This document shows, in pieces, positions 51,422 through 60,250 of a stretch of 64,000 nt of DNA. The DNA comes from Gemmiger formicilis (lineage in GTDB: Bacteria; Bacillota; Clostridia; Oscillospirales; Ruminococcaceae), in NCBI RefSeq assembly GCF_018784445.1, contig NZ_WQOH01000017.1:56751-120750 (forward strand), written 5' to 3'. The notes below the pieces were generated by a model that saw nothing but the letters and a program-made list of their open reading frames with translations, had not been told where the DNA came from and ran no database searches. The position numbers and the translations under genes were made by a program. Within the stretch, counting starts at the first letter, position 1. Every line of letters begins with the position of its first letter.

Positions 51422-51886
51422 TCACGCGATACGGCGGTAACGGTAAGTGGCGATATAGGGCTGCATATTATTATGGGCGGCAGATTTTCCCGCACTTGTA
51501 GTTGTCAAATATTTCGAGCCCGAGTTGTTCTTATAGCCGTATTCTTGCGGCTGAATAGCTCCACTTAATTTCCCTGCTGTTTTTGTCATTACGATTCCGT
51601 TATCGTTTCCATCACTTGTAATGCCGCACTGGATATGCACATGATACGCAATTTCATTCTCCGTCAGCTTATGTGTCGCCTCGCCGCCGGTGCTTCCTGC
51701 TGCATAATCTTTGCCAGCGCCTACCGTCACCCGGTCAGTGCCGTACCGTGCCCAAGTGCCATACCCATACACCGCCGCCACTTTTTCGGGTGTGCTCAAA
51801 TCCGGCGCGCCAGTCAGCCCAGTGCCATCCCATTCGATAATTCCGCCAATCGGCACATATGGATATTTATACGGATTATCTACCAT
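51422..51886 (-). CDS. Tail collar / short tail-fibre protein
   Basis: 154 aa. It begins MVDNPYKYPYVPIGGIIEWDG, less the last residues, with the collar pattern PIGGIIEW. The typical sequence AGSTGGEATHKLTENE-IAYHVH follows, then a C-terminal AAHNNMQPYIATYRYRRIA, hallmark of phage collar domains that bind host surface. Starts at the base where the BppU gene ends. Confidence 0.85.
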   Translation of the reverse strand: MVDNPYKYPYVPIGGIIEWDGTGLTGAPDLSTPEKVAAVYGYGTWARYGTDRVTVGAGKDYAAGSTGGEATHKLTENEIAYHVHIQCGITSDGNDNGIVMTKTAGKLSGAIQPQEYGYKNNSGSKYLTTTSAGKSAAHNNMQPYIATYRYRRIA

Positions 51887-53085
51887 TACTGGCTCACCTC
51901 CAAAATAAAGATCGCCGCGCTCTTCGGTGCTGCGTTCGCATAAAACTTAACCACCCCGGCCCCGGGTTCCAGCGCGGCGACCATACGCACTGCGTCCGTC
52001 ACCCTCGTGCGGTCGCTTACCGAGATGTGGCTGTCCGCCGTCACACCGGCCACCGTGACCGTAGCGCAGGTGGTGTAGCTGCTCGTGCTGCCGTCGTCCC
52101 ACGCCACGCTATAATCGCCGCTCGTCCAGGCGCTGGCTGCTACCGTAACGGTCACCGGCTTGGGCAGTTTCGCGTCGATTTGGGTCTTGCCGTAGAAATT
52201 TGCGTCAATTTGAGTCTTGTCGTAATAATTCGCAAACTTACTGCTTTCACCAGTATCTTTCCAGACGCCTGTATCGCTGTCCCATACCCAAATCGTATCG
52301 GTATCGCCCACGATTGCCCAGTTTCCGTCGTAGCCTGTGTCGTGTGCCGCGTACAGCGCCTCATAGTTCGGGTACCACCCAACAGCGCCCTGGCTGACCT
52401 GCTGGGCCAGCGCGGCGTAGTATTTGGCGTTGTCCATTCCCTCGCCGGGGCGTGAAGCTGTATCACCCACGGCCCAGCTGCGGGCCTCCTTGGCACTGGC
52501 CGCAGCAGCGGTCGCATTCTCCGGGGCCGCTTTGATGGCGTCCATGTTCGCATACGCGCTCTGGATAGCCGCCTCGTTGTCCTTCATGATTTTGGCGGCA
52601 TCGGTCACATCCTTTGCCAGGCTTTCCAGCGTGCGGTATTCGTCGGTCGATGCAATATCATCCAGCTGTACGGCGTTGCGCTCCACCTGCACGTTGATTT
52701 TCTGGCAGTGCTTTGTGCCGTTCTCGGTCGTCACCTGGATATTACACCACGCGCCGGTTCCGTCCGCTACGCACATTTGCAAGGTAAAGGCAAAGTATAC
52801 GCGGCCTTCGGCGTCCACGCCCAGGCAATCATTCAGTACCCACTTATCATCCGGCTTTCGCATCTTAACACGCAGCGTCGCGCCGGTAGGGGGGATGTAG
52901 GTCTGCTCCTGGCCCTCCTGGTCATAGCATTTCAGCGTCACGGCGGCCACCGGCAGGGTGTCGTCATACTGCACCAGCCGGATCGGCCTGTCGGTCGCGC
53001 CATTGCCGTCCATCCAGGCAAACCGCCAGAACGCCAGTGAATCCGCCGGGACCTTCACGCCGTTTGTCAGGGTTATTTCCGTCAC
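51886..53085 (-). CDS. BppU-type baseplate upper protein
   Basis: 399 aa with a GTG start at 53085 that overlaps the previous stop (GTGA). The N-terminal about 130 residues are the BppU beta domain (DRPIRLVQYDDTLPVAAVTL, ATLRVKMRKPDDKWVLNDCLG). An alpha-helical/coiled-coil stretch follows (ESLAKDVTDAAKIMKDNEAA), then a linker with repeated KTQIDA, and a C-terminal beta domain. It would hold receptor-binding proteins on the baseplate, and the genes downstream encode candidates for these. Confidence 0.8.
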   Translation of the reverse strand: MTEITLTNGVKVPADSLAFWRFAWMDGNGATDRPIRLVQYDDTLPVAAVTLKCYDQEGQEQTYIPPTGATLRVKMRKPDDKWVLNDCLGVDAEGRVYFAFTLQMCVADGTGAWCNIQVTTENGTKHCQKINVQVERNAVQLDDIASTDEYRTLESLAKDVTDAAKIMKDNEAAIQSAYANMDAIKAAPENATAAAASAKEARSWAVGDTASRPGEGMDNAKYYAALAQQVSQGAVGWYPNYEALYAAHDTGYDGNWAIVGDTDTIWVWDSDTGVWKDTGESSKFANYYDKTQIDANFYGKTQIDAKLPKPVTVTVAASAWTSGDYSVAWDDGSTSSYTTCATVTVAGVTADSHISVSDRTRVTDAVRMVAALEPGAGVVKFYANAAPKSAAIFILEVSQ

Positions 53086-53294
53086 GCTTCACCACCTGCT
53101 TCCGTCTCCGGCGCCGCGCCCTCTGCCGCGGCGGTTTCGGTGTTCTCGCGCTCCATCACGTCACGCATGGCGGCCTCCACCCGCAGCAGCACATTTTCCA
53201 GCACGATCTTTTTTACCGCCAGCGGCAGACTGTGCCGGTTCAGCGCTACCACCACTTCATCCTGCATCGTGATAATGTTCATATTGTCGCTCAT
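53082..53294 (-). CDS. Small phage protein of the baseplate module
   Basis: 70 aa from the ATG at 53294 (GAGGTG upstream). Amphipathic helices (MQDEVVVALNRHSLPLAVKKI and ENVLLRVEAAMRDVME) and an acidic Ala/Glu-rich tail. Not recognised; small conserved proteins of this kind often lie between the tail hub and BppU genes. Confidence 0.65.
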   Translation of the reverse strand: MSDNMNIITMQDEVVVALNRHSLPLAVKKIVLENVLLRVEAAMRDVMERENTETAAAEGAAPETEAGGEA

Positions 53295-53304
53295 AGCTTT
53301 CACC

Positions 53305-55077
53305 TCACAAATAGGTTCCGTTCCGCAAGACTTTTTCGCATTCAATCGTACCGGCTACCTTCATGCGCGCCTTTCCGTCGCTTTGCTGGTACGCCTCGGC
53401 TAAAATCGTTCCGTCGCCCTTGAACAACCGAAACTGTCCGTTTCCGTAATCACCAGGGAAAAACTCAAAAATCTTTTGTCCGTTTGCCGCGTAACAGTTG
53501 ATTTTGCCGCCGGTCCAATCGCCCATCATTTCAATGTTGGATTGTTTGGTCGTTGCCCCGCTTGCGCTCGGCCCATACAAATCAAGCCGTCCGCAGGATG
53601 CGTTGCTTCCCAGCGCTTGCAGGCTGCCGCCCTGCACCCATCTTCCGCTTACCTTGCGATAAAAGTTCATGCAACCGTTTATGGTCCACACGCGGCTTTC
53701 GTCGCTTTTGGATTCAAACGTCCCGGTAATCGTCACGTCTCCCGCCGCACTCACTTTAAAATTTGTGCTGTCCACGATCAGCGTGTTTCCCTTGAACGTC
53801 ACCGTCCCGGCAGAAATCGTGCAGCTGCTCGTATCCAGTGCAAACTTGCTGCGCACCTCGCCGTCACGCACCATCACCGCCGAAATTTCGTTGTACGACG
53901 TTTTAAGCGATGTATAGTTCTTGTTCAGCTCGGTGTAGTCATCTTCCAAATTGCCGCATCGTGTGTCGATTTTCGTGATGCGCAGTTCAATAGATTCATT
54001 GTTCTTGATGATTTCGCTCTGCATCTCGCTTCGCGTCGGGCACGATGCGATTCGCTTTGCGGTGCGCTCGGTTTTGGTCAGGTAGGGGAACTCCTGCTCG
54101 GCTTCAACAGCCTGTTCGGGGGCGCTCACGTCTGCGTAGTAGCTTTTACCTATGGTCTCGGTCAGGGCGCAAATCAGCAGTCTCTTGTGCGGCCCAATGT
54201 CTACCAGGTCGCCCAGTTCAGCCGCCGGGTCAATGTGCCGCTGGGTGCTGCTGTACGGCTGGTAGTTCAGCCCCTTCACATAACCCAGCGCCGTGGTCGT
54301 CAGCGCATCCGTGGCGTCCGGCTGGTCGGCTTCCAGCAGCAGGCCGGTGTCCGTGCCTTTTTCAATGGCGCTGTTGTCGTCCTGCCACAGCCGCAGTCCG
54401 GTCACGGTCTGCACCGTGCCCATGTCAGGCCGCCCGCCCACGGCCCCGGCGTTCACCGTGCCGCCCGCCAGCGGTACAAGCTGCAGGTGGCCGTCCTCGG
54501 TCACGCACCAGTTGCCGCCCATCTGGGCCGCCATGTGGCACAGCACGTCGCGCATCGTGTAATCGTTCACCGGCAGGCCCACATTGTAGTTGCGGGCCTT
54601 TACCAGCTCCGTAGTGGCTGCGTCCAGCGGCGTGCCCATCCGTGTTGCGATTTCCGCCGCCACCGCCGTGGCCGCCTTCGGCCAGTTGTCCGTTGTGCTC
54701 TCGGTTAAAAATGTTTGCTCGGCTTTCAGCATGGCGTCGCAGCATTCCAGCGTTACATACCGTCCGCTCGTGCCCCGGGTATTGATCCAGTAGGTTCCCT
54801 TTGGCATCCACTCGGTGGGCCGTCCATTCAGCACAAGCCGGTACTCGGCCACCACCTTGGCGGCGCGCGGTATCGTGCCCTTGGGGACTATGGTCAAATC
54901 CAGCATGGCGGCGCAGGCATTGCCCACGCCCGGAGCTTCATCAAAAAGAAAGCGCGTAGCTTTCGCCTCTTTCAGGCTGTCCGCGCCGTATTCCACGCCG
55001 CCGATCACTACGCGCAGTTCGCCGGTATGGTTCAGGTTGGCAAACGTTTTTTTCCACAGTTCGCTTGTCGTCTGCAT
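53305..55077 (-). CDS. Tail/baseplate hub protein
   Basis: 590 aa from the ATG at 55077 (GAGAGG upstream). The N-terminal 340 residues are beta-rich with baseplate-hub features (ELRVVIGGVEYGADSLKEA, LVLNGRPTEWMPKGTYWIN, LCHMAAQMGGNWCVTEDGHL). A coiled coil follows (about 370-415; EIIKNNESIELRITKI), then a beta-helical C-terminus (GTVTFKGNTLIVDSTNFKV). Position after the tape measure and DUF6711-like gene supports a Tal-like role in attachment. No peptidase motif was seen. Confidence 0.7.
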   Translation of the reverse strand: MQTTSELWKKTFANLNHTGELRVVIGGVEYGADSLKEAKATRFLFDEAPGVGNACAAMLDLTIVPKGTIPRAAKVVAEYRLVLNGRPTEWMPKGTYWINTRGTSGRYVTLECCDAMLKAEQTFLTESTTDNWPKAATAVAAEIATRMGTPLDAATTELVKARNYNVGLPVNDYTMRDVLCHMAAQMGGNWCVTEDGHLQLVPLAGGTVNAGAVGGRPDMGTVQTVTGLRLWQDDNSAIEKGTDTGLLLEADQPDATDALTTTALGYVKGLNYQPYSSTQRHIDPAAELGDLVDIGPHKRLLICALTETIGKSYYADVSAPEQAVEAEQEFPYLTKTERTAKRIASCPTRSEMQSEIIKNNESIELRITKIDTRCGNLEDDYTELNKNYTSLKTSYNEISAVMVRDGEVRSKFALDTSSCTISAGTVTFKGNTLIVDSTNFKVSAAGDVTITGTFESKSDESRVWTINGCMNFYRKVSGRWVQGGSLQALGSNASCGRLDLYGPSASGATTKQSNIEMMGDWTGGKINCYAANGQKIFEFFPGDYGNGQFRLFKGDGTILAEAYQQSDGKARMKVAGTIECEKVLRNGTYL

Positions 55078-55081
55078 TTTT

Positions 55082-55450
55082 CTACCTCTCCACCAGCTTA
55101 ATGTCAATTCCGGTCCAGTAGTCCACGCCGTTCTTGCGCATGGCGTGGGTCGCGCTCGGCTCGGTGCAGTACATGGTCACGCTTTCCTCGCCGCCTGTCA
55201 CAGGGCTTGTAAAGGCCACCGTCACCCAGTCATTTTCCATCAAGGCGGTAAGCACTACGCTTGCTTCGTCTGTTTTTAGCGCCCGGCACTCTGCCTCAAT
55301 ATCGTATTTCTTGGCAATCACAGTATTGTACATCGTGCCGTCCTGGGTATCGCGTCCGCTGTCGTCGGTGCTGATTTTATGCTGCGTCACCTTCAGCGAC
55401 CCCGCCTTGATGTAGGGGGCCAGGTCCGTGCCGTTGATGGTAAATGTCAT
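55082..55450 (-). CDS. Phage tail protein (DUF6711-like, Dit-position)
   Basis: 122 aa: MTFTINGTDLAPYIKAGSLKV and WTGIDIKLVER at the end. It sits between the tape measure and hub genes where a distal tail protein is expected, but is much shorter than Dit. Assignment as DUF6711-like is from memory of the family pattern and not certain. Confidence 0.6.
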   Translation of the reverse strand: MTFTINGTDLAPYIKAGSLKVTQHKISTDDSGRDTQDGTMYNTVIAKKYDIEAECRALKTDEASVVLTALMENDWVTVAFTSPVTGGEESVTMYCTEPSATHAMRKNGVDYWTGIDIKLVER

Positions 55451-55459
55451 AGCCCCTCC

Positions 55460-57868
55460 TTACGGCGTTACAGCCTTGCCGCGCATCAACTCGCGCCGGT
55501 TTTGGCGCTGCGTCACGCTGCGGCTCACAGTCTCGCCGTCCAGCTGCACGCTGGTTTCCTTGTCCTCAATGGCGCGGCGCAGCACCCTAAAGCCGTTTTC
55601 CAGCACCGTGATAATGGCGGCGCTGTTGTCCGGCATACCGGCATTGCCCGCGGTCTGCACGCTGGCGACCACGGCCCCGGTCAGGTTCGCGTTCATCTGG
55701 CCGTTCATTTCACCGGCCAGGCCCTGCATCTTTTGCAGCAGCAGCTTCTTTTTCTGCTGCACGCCGTCGGCCATCAACTGCATCATGTCGGGCATCCAGG
55801 TGTCAGCGTCGGCCAGCGGGCCTTTGTCCGGCACACTGAAATGCAAAAGCGAGCGAATGTCGCTGCCGATGCCTTTTACTTTTTCAATTACCCACTTTGC
55901 GCCATTGGTGATGCCCTGTGCGAACGTTCTCAGCATATCTTCGCCCCATTTCAGCGGGTCGCTCTTGAAATTTTCCCACTGCTGCTTGATTCCGCCGATA
56001 ATGTTGTTCCAGGCTTCGCTCACGCTTTCTTTCAAGCCGTTCCACTTGGCGATCCAGTCATCTGCAAGCTGGGTGGTCTTGTCAAGTATCCACTGCTCAA
56101 ACGCTTCGTATCCGCCGTGGATGATGCTCCACATATTGCCGAAAACTTCAACCGTCTTGTCTTTGAAATTTTCCCAGGCCTCCGACATATGGGCGGCGGC
56201 GCGTTCCATTTTTTCCTTGTCGCCGCTGATAAGTCCGGCCAGCCACTCAAACGCCGCGCCCACGGCCCGCACCGCCAAAATCAGCGCACTGCCTGTCCAC
56301 GCCGCAATCGGCTGTAAAAAGTTGTCCCACACCCACTGTGCAGGCCCTTTCAGTTTGTCGCAGACCGCTGTCAAAAAGTCCAGCGCCCCGGCCATGGCTT
56401 CCAGCACGGCGGGCAGGGCGGCTTCAATGGTCCACTTGCCAAACGGCAGCAGCACATTGTCAAAAGCCCATTCCAGCGCACCGCACAGCAGGTCCGTCAC
56501 CGGTTCCAGCGCTTCCATCAGCTCCGCAAAGCTGTTCAGCAGGGGGGAGAAGTCCAGGTTCTCACACCATTCCCGGATAGACCCGGTGATGTTCACCCAG
56601 CAGTCCAGCAGGCGGTTCCCGATGTTTCCGAACGCCGCGGTGATTCTGTCGCCCACGCCATCCATGTTCCACGCTTCCAGAAAATTTTCTTTCAGCGCCT
56701 TGCAGCCCTCGCCCAGGTTTTTGAACCCCTCCTGGATTTTTTTCATCCAGGGCGGTACGCCTACGTCCTCACCGCTGAATGTCGGGTCAATGCCGGTGCT
56801 GCTGCCGCTTCCGCCGCCGCTGTCCTTGCTGTCCACCTTGTTCAGCTTGTCAAAGCTCATAACGCTGCGCTTCAGCTTGCTGCTGGCCCCGGTCGCGGCG
56901 GCGTTTACCTTGCTCGCGGTGGACGCGGCGGCCTGTACCGTCGTGCCAAACAGCGCCGCCATCATACTGGCAAACTGCGCTGTCACCGTTGCAATGGCGC
57001 TGCTCAGTGTCCGCAGCATCGGCAAAATGGCGTTTATCACCGGCGCAAATGCCGTCAACAAATTTCCCTGGATTTTGCCCAGGTTCGCGTTCAGCACGCT
57101 GTCGGATTTCGCCACGCCCAGCATGGTTTCACTCAAGCTTTCAAACACAGCGCAGGCGGTGTGGTATTTAAGCACCTGGCCGAACGCCTTTGCCAGGCCC
57201 CCAGCAAATCCCTTGATTTTACCGGCTACATTGCCGACGGCGCTGCCCAGCTTGCCCACGGTGCTTTTTGCGCCCATCTTAACCAGGCTCAGCGCGGCCC
57301 GGCCTGCATGGCCGGTCACGGCGGCGAGCTTGGCCTTAATGCCTTCCAGCTTATCAGCCCGGCCCGCCTTGGCAAGTTCCTTTTCCAGCATCCCCGCGCG
57401 TTCCTTGGCTTCTCCCAGCCGCCCGGCCAGGGATTGCGCCTCTTGTGTGCCCGCCGGGTCAAGCCGAATCTGCGCAAGCCGTGCATTCAGTGCATCGGCC
57501 TGTTTTTCCAGCGCTTCATACTGTCCCAGGATACCATCCGGCGTGTTGGCCTTCAGCGTGCCGTTTTTGTTTGTCCACGCTTTATCCAGTTCCTTCCGGG
57601 CGGATTCCACCTGCTTCAGCTGCCGCACTGCGGCGTTATCTTCCTTCTGCATTCCGCCCGCCGCTGTCAGGCGCTTATAGTCGCCTTCCAGCCCGGCCAC
57701 CTCTGCCCGGGCACGTTCCAGCTCCTTGGCAAGGTCGTTTTTGCGGTTCTTGGCGGCGCTGCTGCGTACCGTCGTCATTTTTTCAAACAGGCTTTTGGCC
57801 TGCTGCGTCTTGCCCTTCAAGTCGCTCAAATCCGCGCCGATACGCACGATCATATTTTTGGTTGCCAC
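55460..57868 (-). CDS. Tape measure protein
   Basis: 802 aa from a GTG at 57868 (GGAGG upstream), one base after the previous stop. Begins VRIGADLSDLKGKTQQA, the usual tape-measure N-terminus. Long helical regions (ERARAEVAGLEGDYKRLTAA), hydrophobic Ala/Gly-rich segments about residues 200-320, and repeated Trp-containing helices (WDNFLQPIAAWTGSAL, AWENFKDKTVEVFGNMWS). At about 1.5 A per residue it predicts a tail of about 120 nm. The plus-strand frame opposite is also open for 750 codons but is a composition artefact. Confidence 0.9.
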   Translation of the reverse strand: MATKNMIVRIGADLSDLKGKTQQAKSLFEKMTTVRSSAAKNRKNDLAKELERARAEVAGLEGDYKRLTAAGGMQKEDNAAVRQLKQVESARKELDKAWTNKNGTLKANTPDGILGQYEALEKQADALNARLAQIRLDPAGTQEAQSLAGRLGEAKERAGMLEKELAKAGRADKLEGIKAKLAAVTGHAGRAALSLVKMGAKSTVGKLGSAVGNVAGKIKGFAGGLAKAFGQVLKYHTACAVFESLSETMLGVAKSDSVLNANLGKIQGNLLTAFAPVINAILPMLRTLSSAIATVTAQFASMMAALFGTTVQAAASTASKVNAAATGASSKLKRSVMSFDKLNKVDSKDSGGGSGSSTGIDPTFSGEDVGVPPWMKKIQEGFKNLGEGCKALKENFLEAWNMDGVGDRITAAFGNIGNRLLDCWVNITGSIREWCENLDFSPLLNSFAELMEALEPVTDLLCGALEWAFDNVLLPFGKWTIEAALPAVLEAMAGALDFLTAVCDKLKGPAQWVWDNFLQPIAAWTGSALILAVRAVGAAFEWLAGLISGDKEKMERAAAHMSEAWENFKDKTVEVFGNMWSIIHGGYEAFEQWILDKTTQLADDWIAKWNGLKESVSEAWNNIIGGIKQQWENFKSDPLKWGEDMLRTFAQGITNGAKWVIEKVKGIGSDIRSLLHFSVPDKGPLADADTWMPDMMQLMADGVQQKKKLLLQKMQGLAGEMNGQMNANLTGAVVASVQTAGNAGMPDNSAAIITVLENGFRVLRRAIEDKETSVQLDGETVSRSVTQRQNRRELMRGKAVTP

Positions 57869-58596
57869 TTACAGCACCTCCTTCCCGCTTTCTTCGTCGT
57901 CAAACCCGGTTTCCGTGCCGCCCATCTGGCGGTTCAGCATCCGCACAACGGCAAGCATTTCGTCATCGTCCATTTCATGGACTTTTTCCGGGTGGAATAT
58001 CGCATCATAGCTCGGCCTTTGACCCTTGCTCCACACAAAATTGGCCGTCAGGTTTGCCAGCACATAAATCTGCATGTTGCTTTCCTCGGCCTCTCGGCGG
58101 CGGCGCTCCAACGCGGCGCGCTGGGCGCTTACCAGTTCCGCCGGGGTCATCCCTTCCCATTGGTCTTTACTCAGCCCAATTTCAAAGGCCGCCCGCAGGC
58201 TTTGTTTTAAACTCCACGCTGCGGGGCTTCCGGCGCGTTTTTTTCGTCACCGGCATCCTCGTCGCCTTCCGCGTCCTCGTCGCCGAACGCCTCACTCAGC
58301 GCGTCGTAACACGCCTTGGTCAGCTTCATAAAGTCCTTGGCTTTCATGCCGTCCAGCGCATCACAGAACGTTTCAAAATCCACGTCCTTCTTCTCGGCGG
58401 CCTGGTAGGCGGCGGCATAGATAGTCGCATCCATGTTCGCCACCGAATCCGGCTCACTCAGCACGTCGCCGATCTTCTTTCCCGCCAGACCTTCCAGCAC
58501 ACGCAGGTTCTTGTGCGTGAACGTGGGGACCACGCTGCCCAGCAGCGGCATCTTCACCATGGGCACGATCTTCGCGTCCTTCGTATTTGCTTTCAT
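57869..58596 (-). CDS. Tail assembly chaperone, frameshifted long form (gpGT-like)
   Basis: A -1 shift at A AAA AAC (58243-58237) joins the first 120 codons of the short form to a 122-codon extension, giving about 242 aa. The extension is open without interruption from the slippery site to the stop at 57869 (WSLKQSLRAAFEIGLSKDQW, MTPAELVSAQRAALERRRRE, FHPEKVHEMDDDEML). A seven-base stem (CCCGCAG/CTGCGGG, 58225-58192) begins 11 bases after the slippery site. This is the arrangement of lambda G/GT, where the T extension recruits tail tube subunits to the tape measure. Confidence 0.8.
58207..58596 (-). CDS. Tail assembly chaperone, short form (gpG-like)
   Basis: 129 aa: starts MKANTKDAKIVPMVKMPLLG and has a helical body (ATIYAAAYQAAEKKDVDFET) with an acidic tail GDEDAEGDEDAGDEKN. 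The slippery heptamer falls at codons 118-120, near the C-terminus, as expected for gpG. Lies between the tail tube and tape measure genes. Confidence 0.82.
   Translation of the reverse strand: MKANTKDAKIVPMVKMPLLGSVVPTFTHKNLRVLEGLAGKKIGDVLSEPDSVANMDATIYAAAYQAAEKKDVDFETFCDALDGMKAKDFMKLTKACYDALSEAFGDEDAEGDEDAGDEKNAPEAPQRGV
58237..58243 (-). promoter_or_regulatory. Programmed -1 frameshift slippery site
   Basis: A AAA AAC in the zero frame (GAA AAA AAC, codons 118-120), with a downstream stem-loop and an open -1 frame reaching the T-like ORF. Confidence 0.8.
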
Positions 58597-58610
58597 GGTC
58601 AGCCCCTCCG

Positions 58611-59027
58611 TTACGCGGCCTTATCCAGCGTCGGCTTGCCGCTCACGCGGATGGTCGCGCTGAACTTCACGGCGTCGGTCGTCTCTGCGCTCGTGTTGAA
58701 CGCCTTCACAAAACCCTTGAACGTCCACTTCACCTTGATCTTGTCCGGGAAGTTGATTGCAAAATCAGTGATTTCGCCGCTGTTCAGTGCCTCGATCATA
58801 GCCAGCTGGCCCGCATCCTCGCCGTCCAGGAATCCTTCAACGCTTACTTCGCCGCCGTCCTTGAAGCTGGCGATAAATTCCTTCCAGCCACTTTCGTTGT
58901 CCAGCGCCGTAGTCTCGATTTCATCCGTCGAAACCTGGGGGCTGCCAATGCTGGAGCAATGCCCAACGGTATTGCCGCTTGCACCGCCCACCACAAATTT
59001 TGTGCCTTTTGCTGCTGCAACTGCCAT
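58611..59027 (-). CDS. Major tail (tube) protein
   Basis: 138 aa from the ATG at 59027 (AAAGGA upstream). VSTDEIETTALDNESGWKEFI and EVSVEGFLDGEDAGQLAMIE are typical of the TP901-1/phi13 major tail family, which forms the tube of long non-contractile tails. Absence of a sheath gene supports a siphovirus morphology. Confidence 0.85.
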   Translation of the reverse strand: MAVAAAKGTKFVVGGASGNTVGHCSSIGSPQVSTDEIETTALDNESGWKEFIASFKDGGEVSVEGFLDGEDAGQLAMIEALNSGEITDFAINFPDKIKVKWTFKGFVKAFNTSAETTDAVKFSATIRVSGKPTLDKAA

Positions 59028-59050
59028 AGTTGTTTCCTTTCCTGGGACGT

Positions 59051-59524
59051 TCAATCGCCCCATGCCTCATCGATGTGTTTTTCCACGGCTTTCAGCACGG
59101 TTTCCCGCGCCTTGTCGCCGTTGGACTGCATCGTGTGTTCCATGTAAAATTTACCTTGGATTTTTTCGTCGCTGTACGGTTTGTGGAATCCGTAGTTCTG
59201 GCTGGCAGGGTAGTAGGCAATCTTTCGCCGCCCCGGCCCCGGGTGGATGACTTGCTTTTGAAAGTGGTAGTTCAGCCGCGGCGTCGGCCATACATCGTAG
59301 ACCTGCTTGCCGCGTTTGCGGTTTTTCTCCGCGTGCAGCACCAGGCCGGCGCGCAGCGTGCCGCTGTCGCTCGGTGCAGCCGCCTTGATAGCAGCCAGCA
59401 TTTCTTCTGCCGCTGCCAGGCTCGCTTCCATAGCTACCCGCTGCGTGCCGCGCGCCACCTTATCCAGCGATTCCTTGATTTCAGCCTTCGCCTGCTTATC
59501 GTAGTCAATCAGCAGTTCCGGCAT
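59051..59524 (-). CDS. HK97 gp10-like head-tail protein
   Basis: 157 aa; the ATG at 59524 follows GGAGG and lies inside the end of the previous gene (20-base overlap). SLAAAEEMLAAIKAAAPSDSGTLRAGL matches the HK97-gp10 pattern, and the C-terminal VLKAVEKHIDEAWG is usual. Probably part of the neck or tail-completion complex. Confidence 0.8.
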   Translation of the reverse strand: MPELLIDYDKQAKAEIKESLDKVARGTQRVAMEASLAAAEEMLAAIKAAAPSDSGTLRAGLVLHAEKNRKRGKQVYDVWPTPRLNYHFQKQVIHPGPGRRKIAYYPASQNYGFHKPYSDEKIQGKFYMEHTMQSNGDKARETVLKAVEKHIDEAWGD

Positions 59525-59924
59525 CGTCTTTGTCCTCCCACACGGCCCCCACCACCAGTAGGGTGTAAAACGCCTTCTCGTCTGGCAGGTAGCTTTCGCC
59601 ACCGCCGCCGCTGCGCCCGGCGCTCGCATAGTCGCAGGTGGCCGTCATCACGGCGTGGTTCTTCTCTGGCCATTCGCGGGCTGCGCGCTGCACCGCCCGC
59701 GTCAGTTCTTCCAGTTCAGCGTCATCCCGGGCAATCAGTTCTACATCCGCCTCACTGTCAAAAATTCCAAGCGGCGCATCCAGGGTTTGCCACTCGGCAT
59801 TTTTTGTCTGGGCCACCACCGCCCGGGGCGGCTGTCGGCTCTTGGGGGCCGCCAGCGGGTCAACTCTGCCTTTCAGCAGGTCCACCCCTTCCAGCAGTTC
59901 CACCACCATGTCACGGTAATTCAC
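59505..59924 (-). CDS. Tail terminator/completion-like protein
   Basis: 139 aa from a GTG at 59924 (GGAGG seven bases before), overlapping the previous TAG by one base. VNYRDMVVELLEGVDLLKGR start and a small alpha/beta fold (EADVELIARDDAELEELTRA). By position between head closure and gp10-like genes or after them it is the minor tail/terminator protein; sequence alone is not decisive. Confidence 0.65.
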   Translation of the reverse strand: MNYRDMVVELLEGVDLLKGRVDPLAAPKSRQPPRAVVAQTKNAEWQTLDAPLGIFDSEADVELIARDDAELEELTRAVQRAAREWPEKNHAVMTATCDYASAGRSGGGGESYLPDEKAFYTLLVVGAVWEDKDDAGTAD

Positions 59925-60250
59925 TATCCGTCCTCCAATTCCCGGCACATCAGCTGCATCCAGAGGTGTTGTTCCTCCGGGTCTATCACGTACAGGATTT
60001 CAAACGTCCGCCCCTCAAACTGCACCCGCATACTCGGGCGCACAGCGCTGTCATAGCGGATAATAATGCGGTGGTCGATCATGCTTTGCGCCTGCTCGGC
60101 CTCCCACAGCTCGCGGCCGCGTATCGGCCGCACACTGGCCCGCACGGTGCGCACCTCCACCCAGCGGCTCACGTCCTGGGTGGGCGCGCCGCGCTCATCC
60201 GCCGGGGCTTTCAGGATCCGGACGATACTGCGCAGCTTTCCGGCTTCCAT
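59924..60250 (-). CDS. Head closure / head-tail adaptor protein
   Basis: 108 aa: MEAGKLRSIVRILKAPADERG and VRASVRPIRGRELWEAEQ, MRVQFEGRTFEILYVIDPEE. This is the phage_H_T_join (SPP1 gp16-like) pattern. Start overlaps the connector stop (TGATG). Confidence 0.85.
   Translation of the reverse strand: MEAGKLRSIVRILKAPADERGAPTQDVSRWVEVRTVRASVRPIRGRELWEAEQAQSMIDHRIIIRYDSAVRPSMRVQFEGRTFEILYVIDPEEQHLWMQLMCRELEDG

Noticed and set aside
55428..57680. 750-codon open frame on the plus strand opposite the tape measure gene
   Set aside because: It lacks any family resemblance, is Ser/Pro/Ala-rich as expected from antisense of GC-rich codons, and the minus-strand gene has a full phage context and ribosome binding site.
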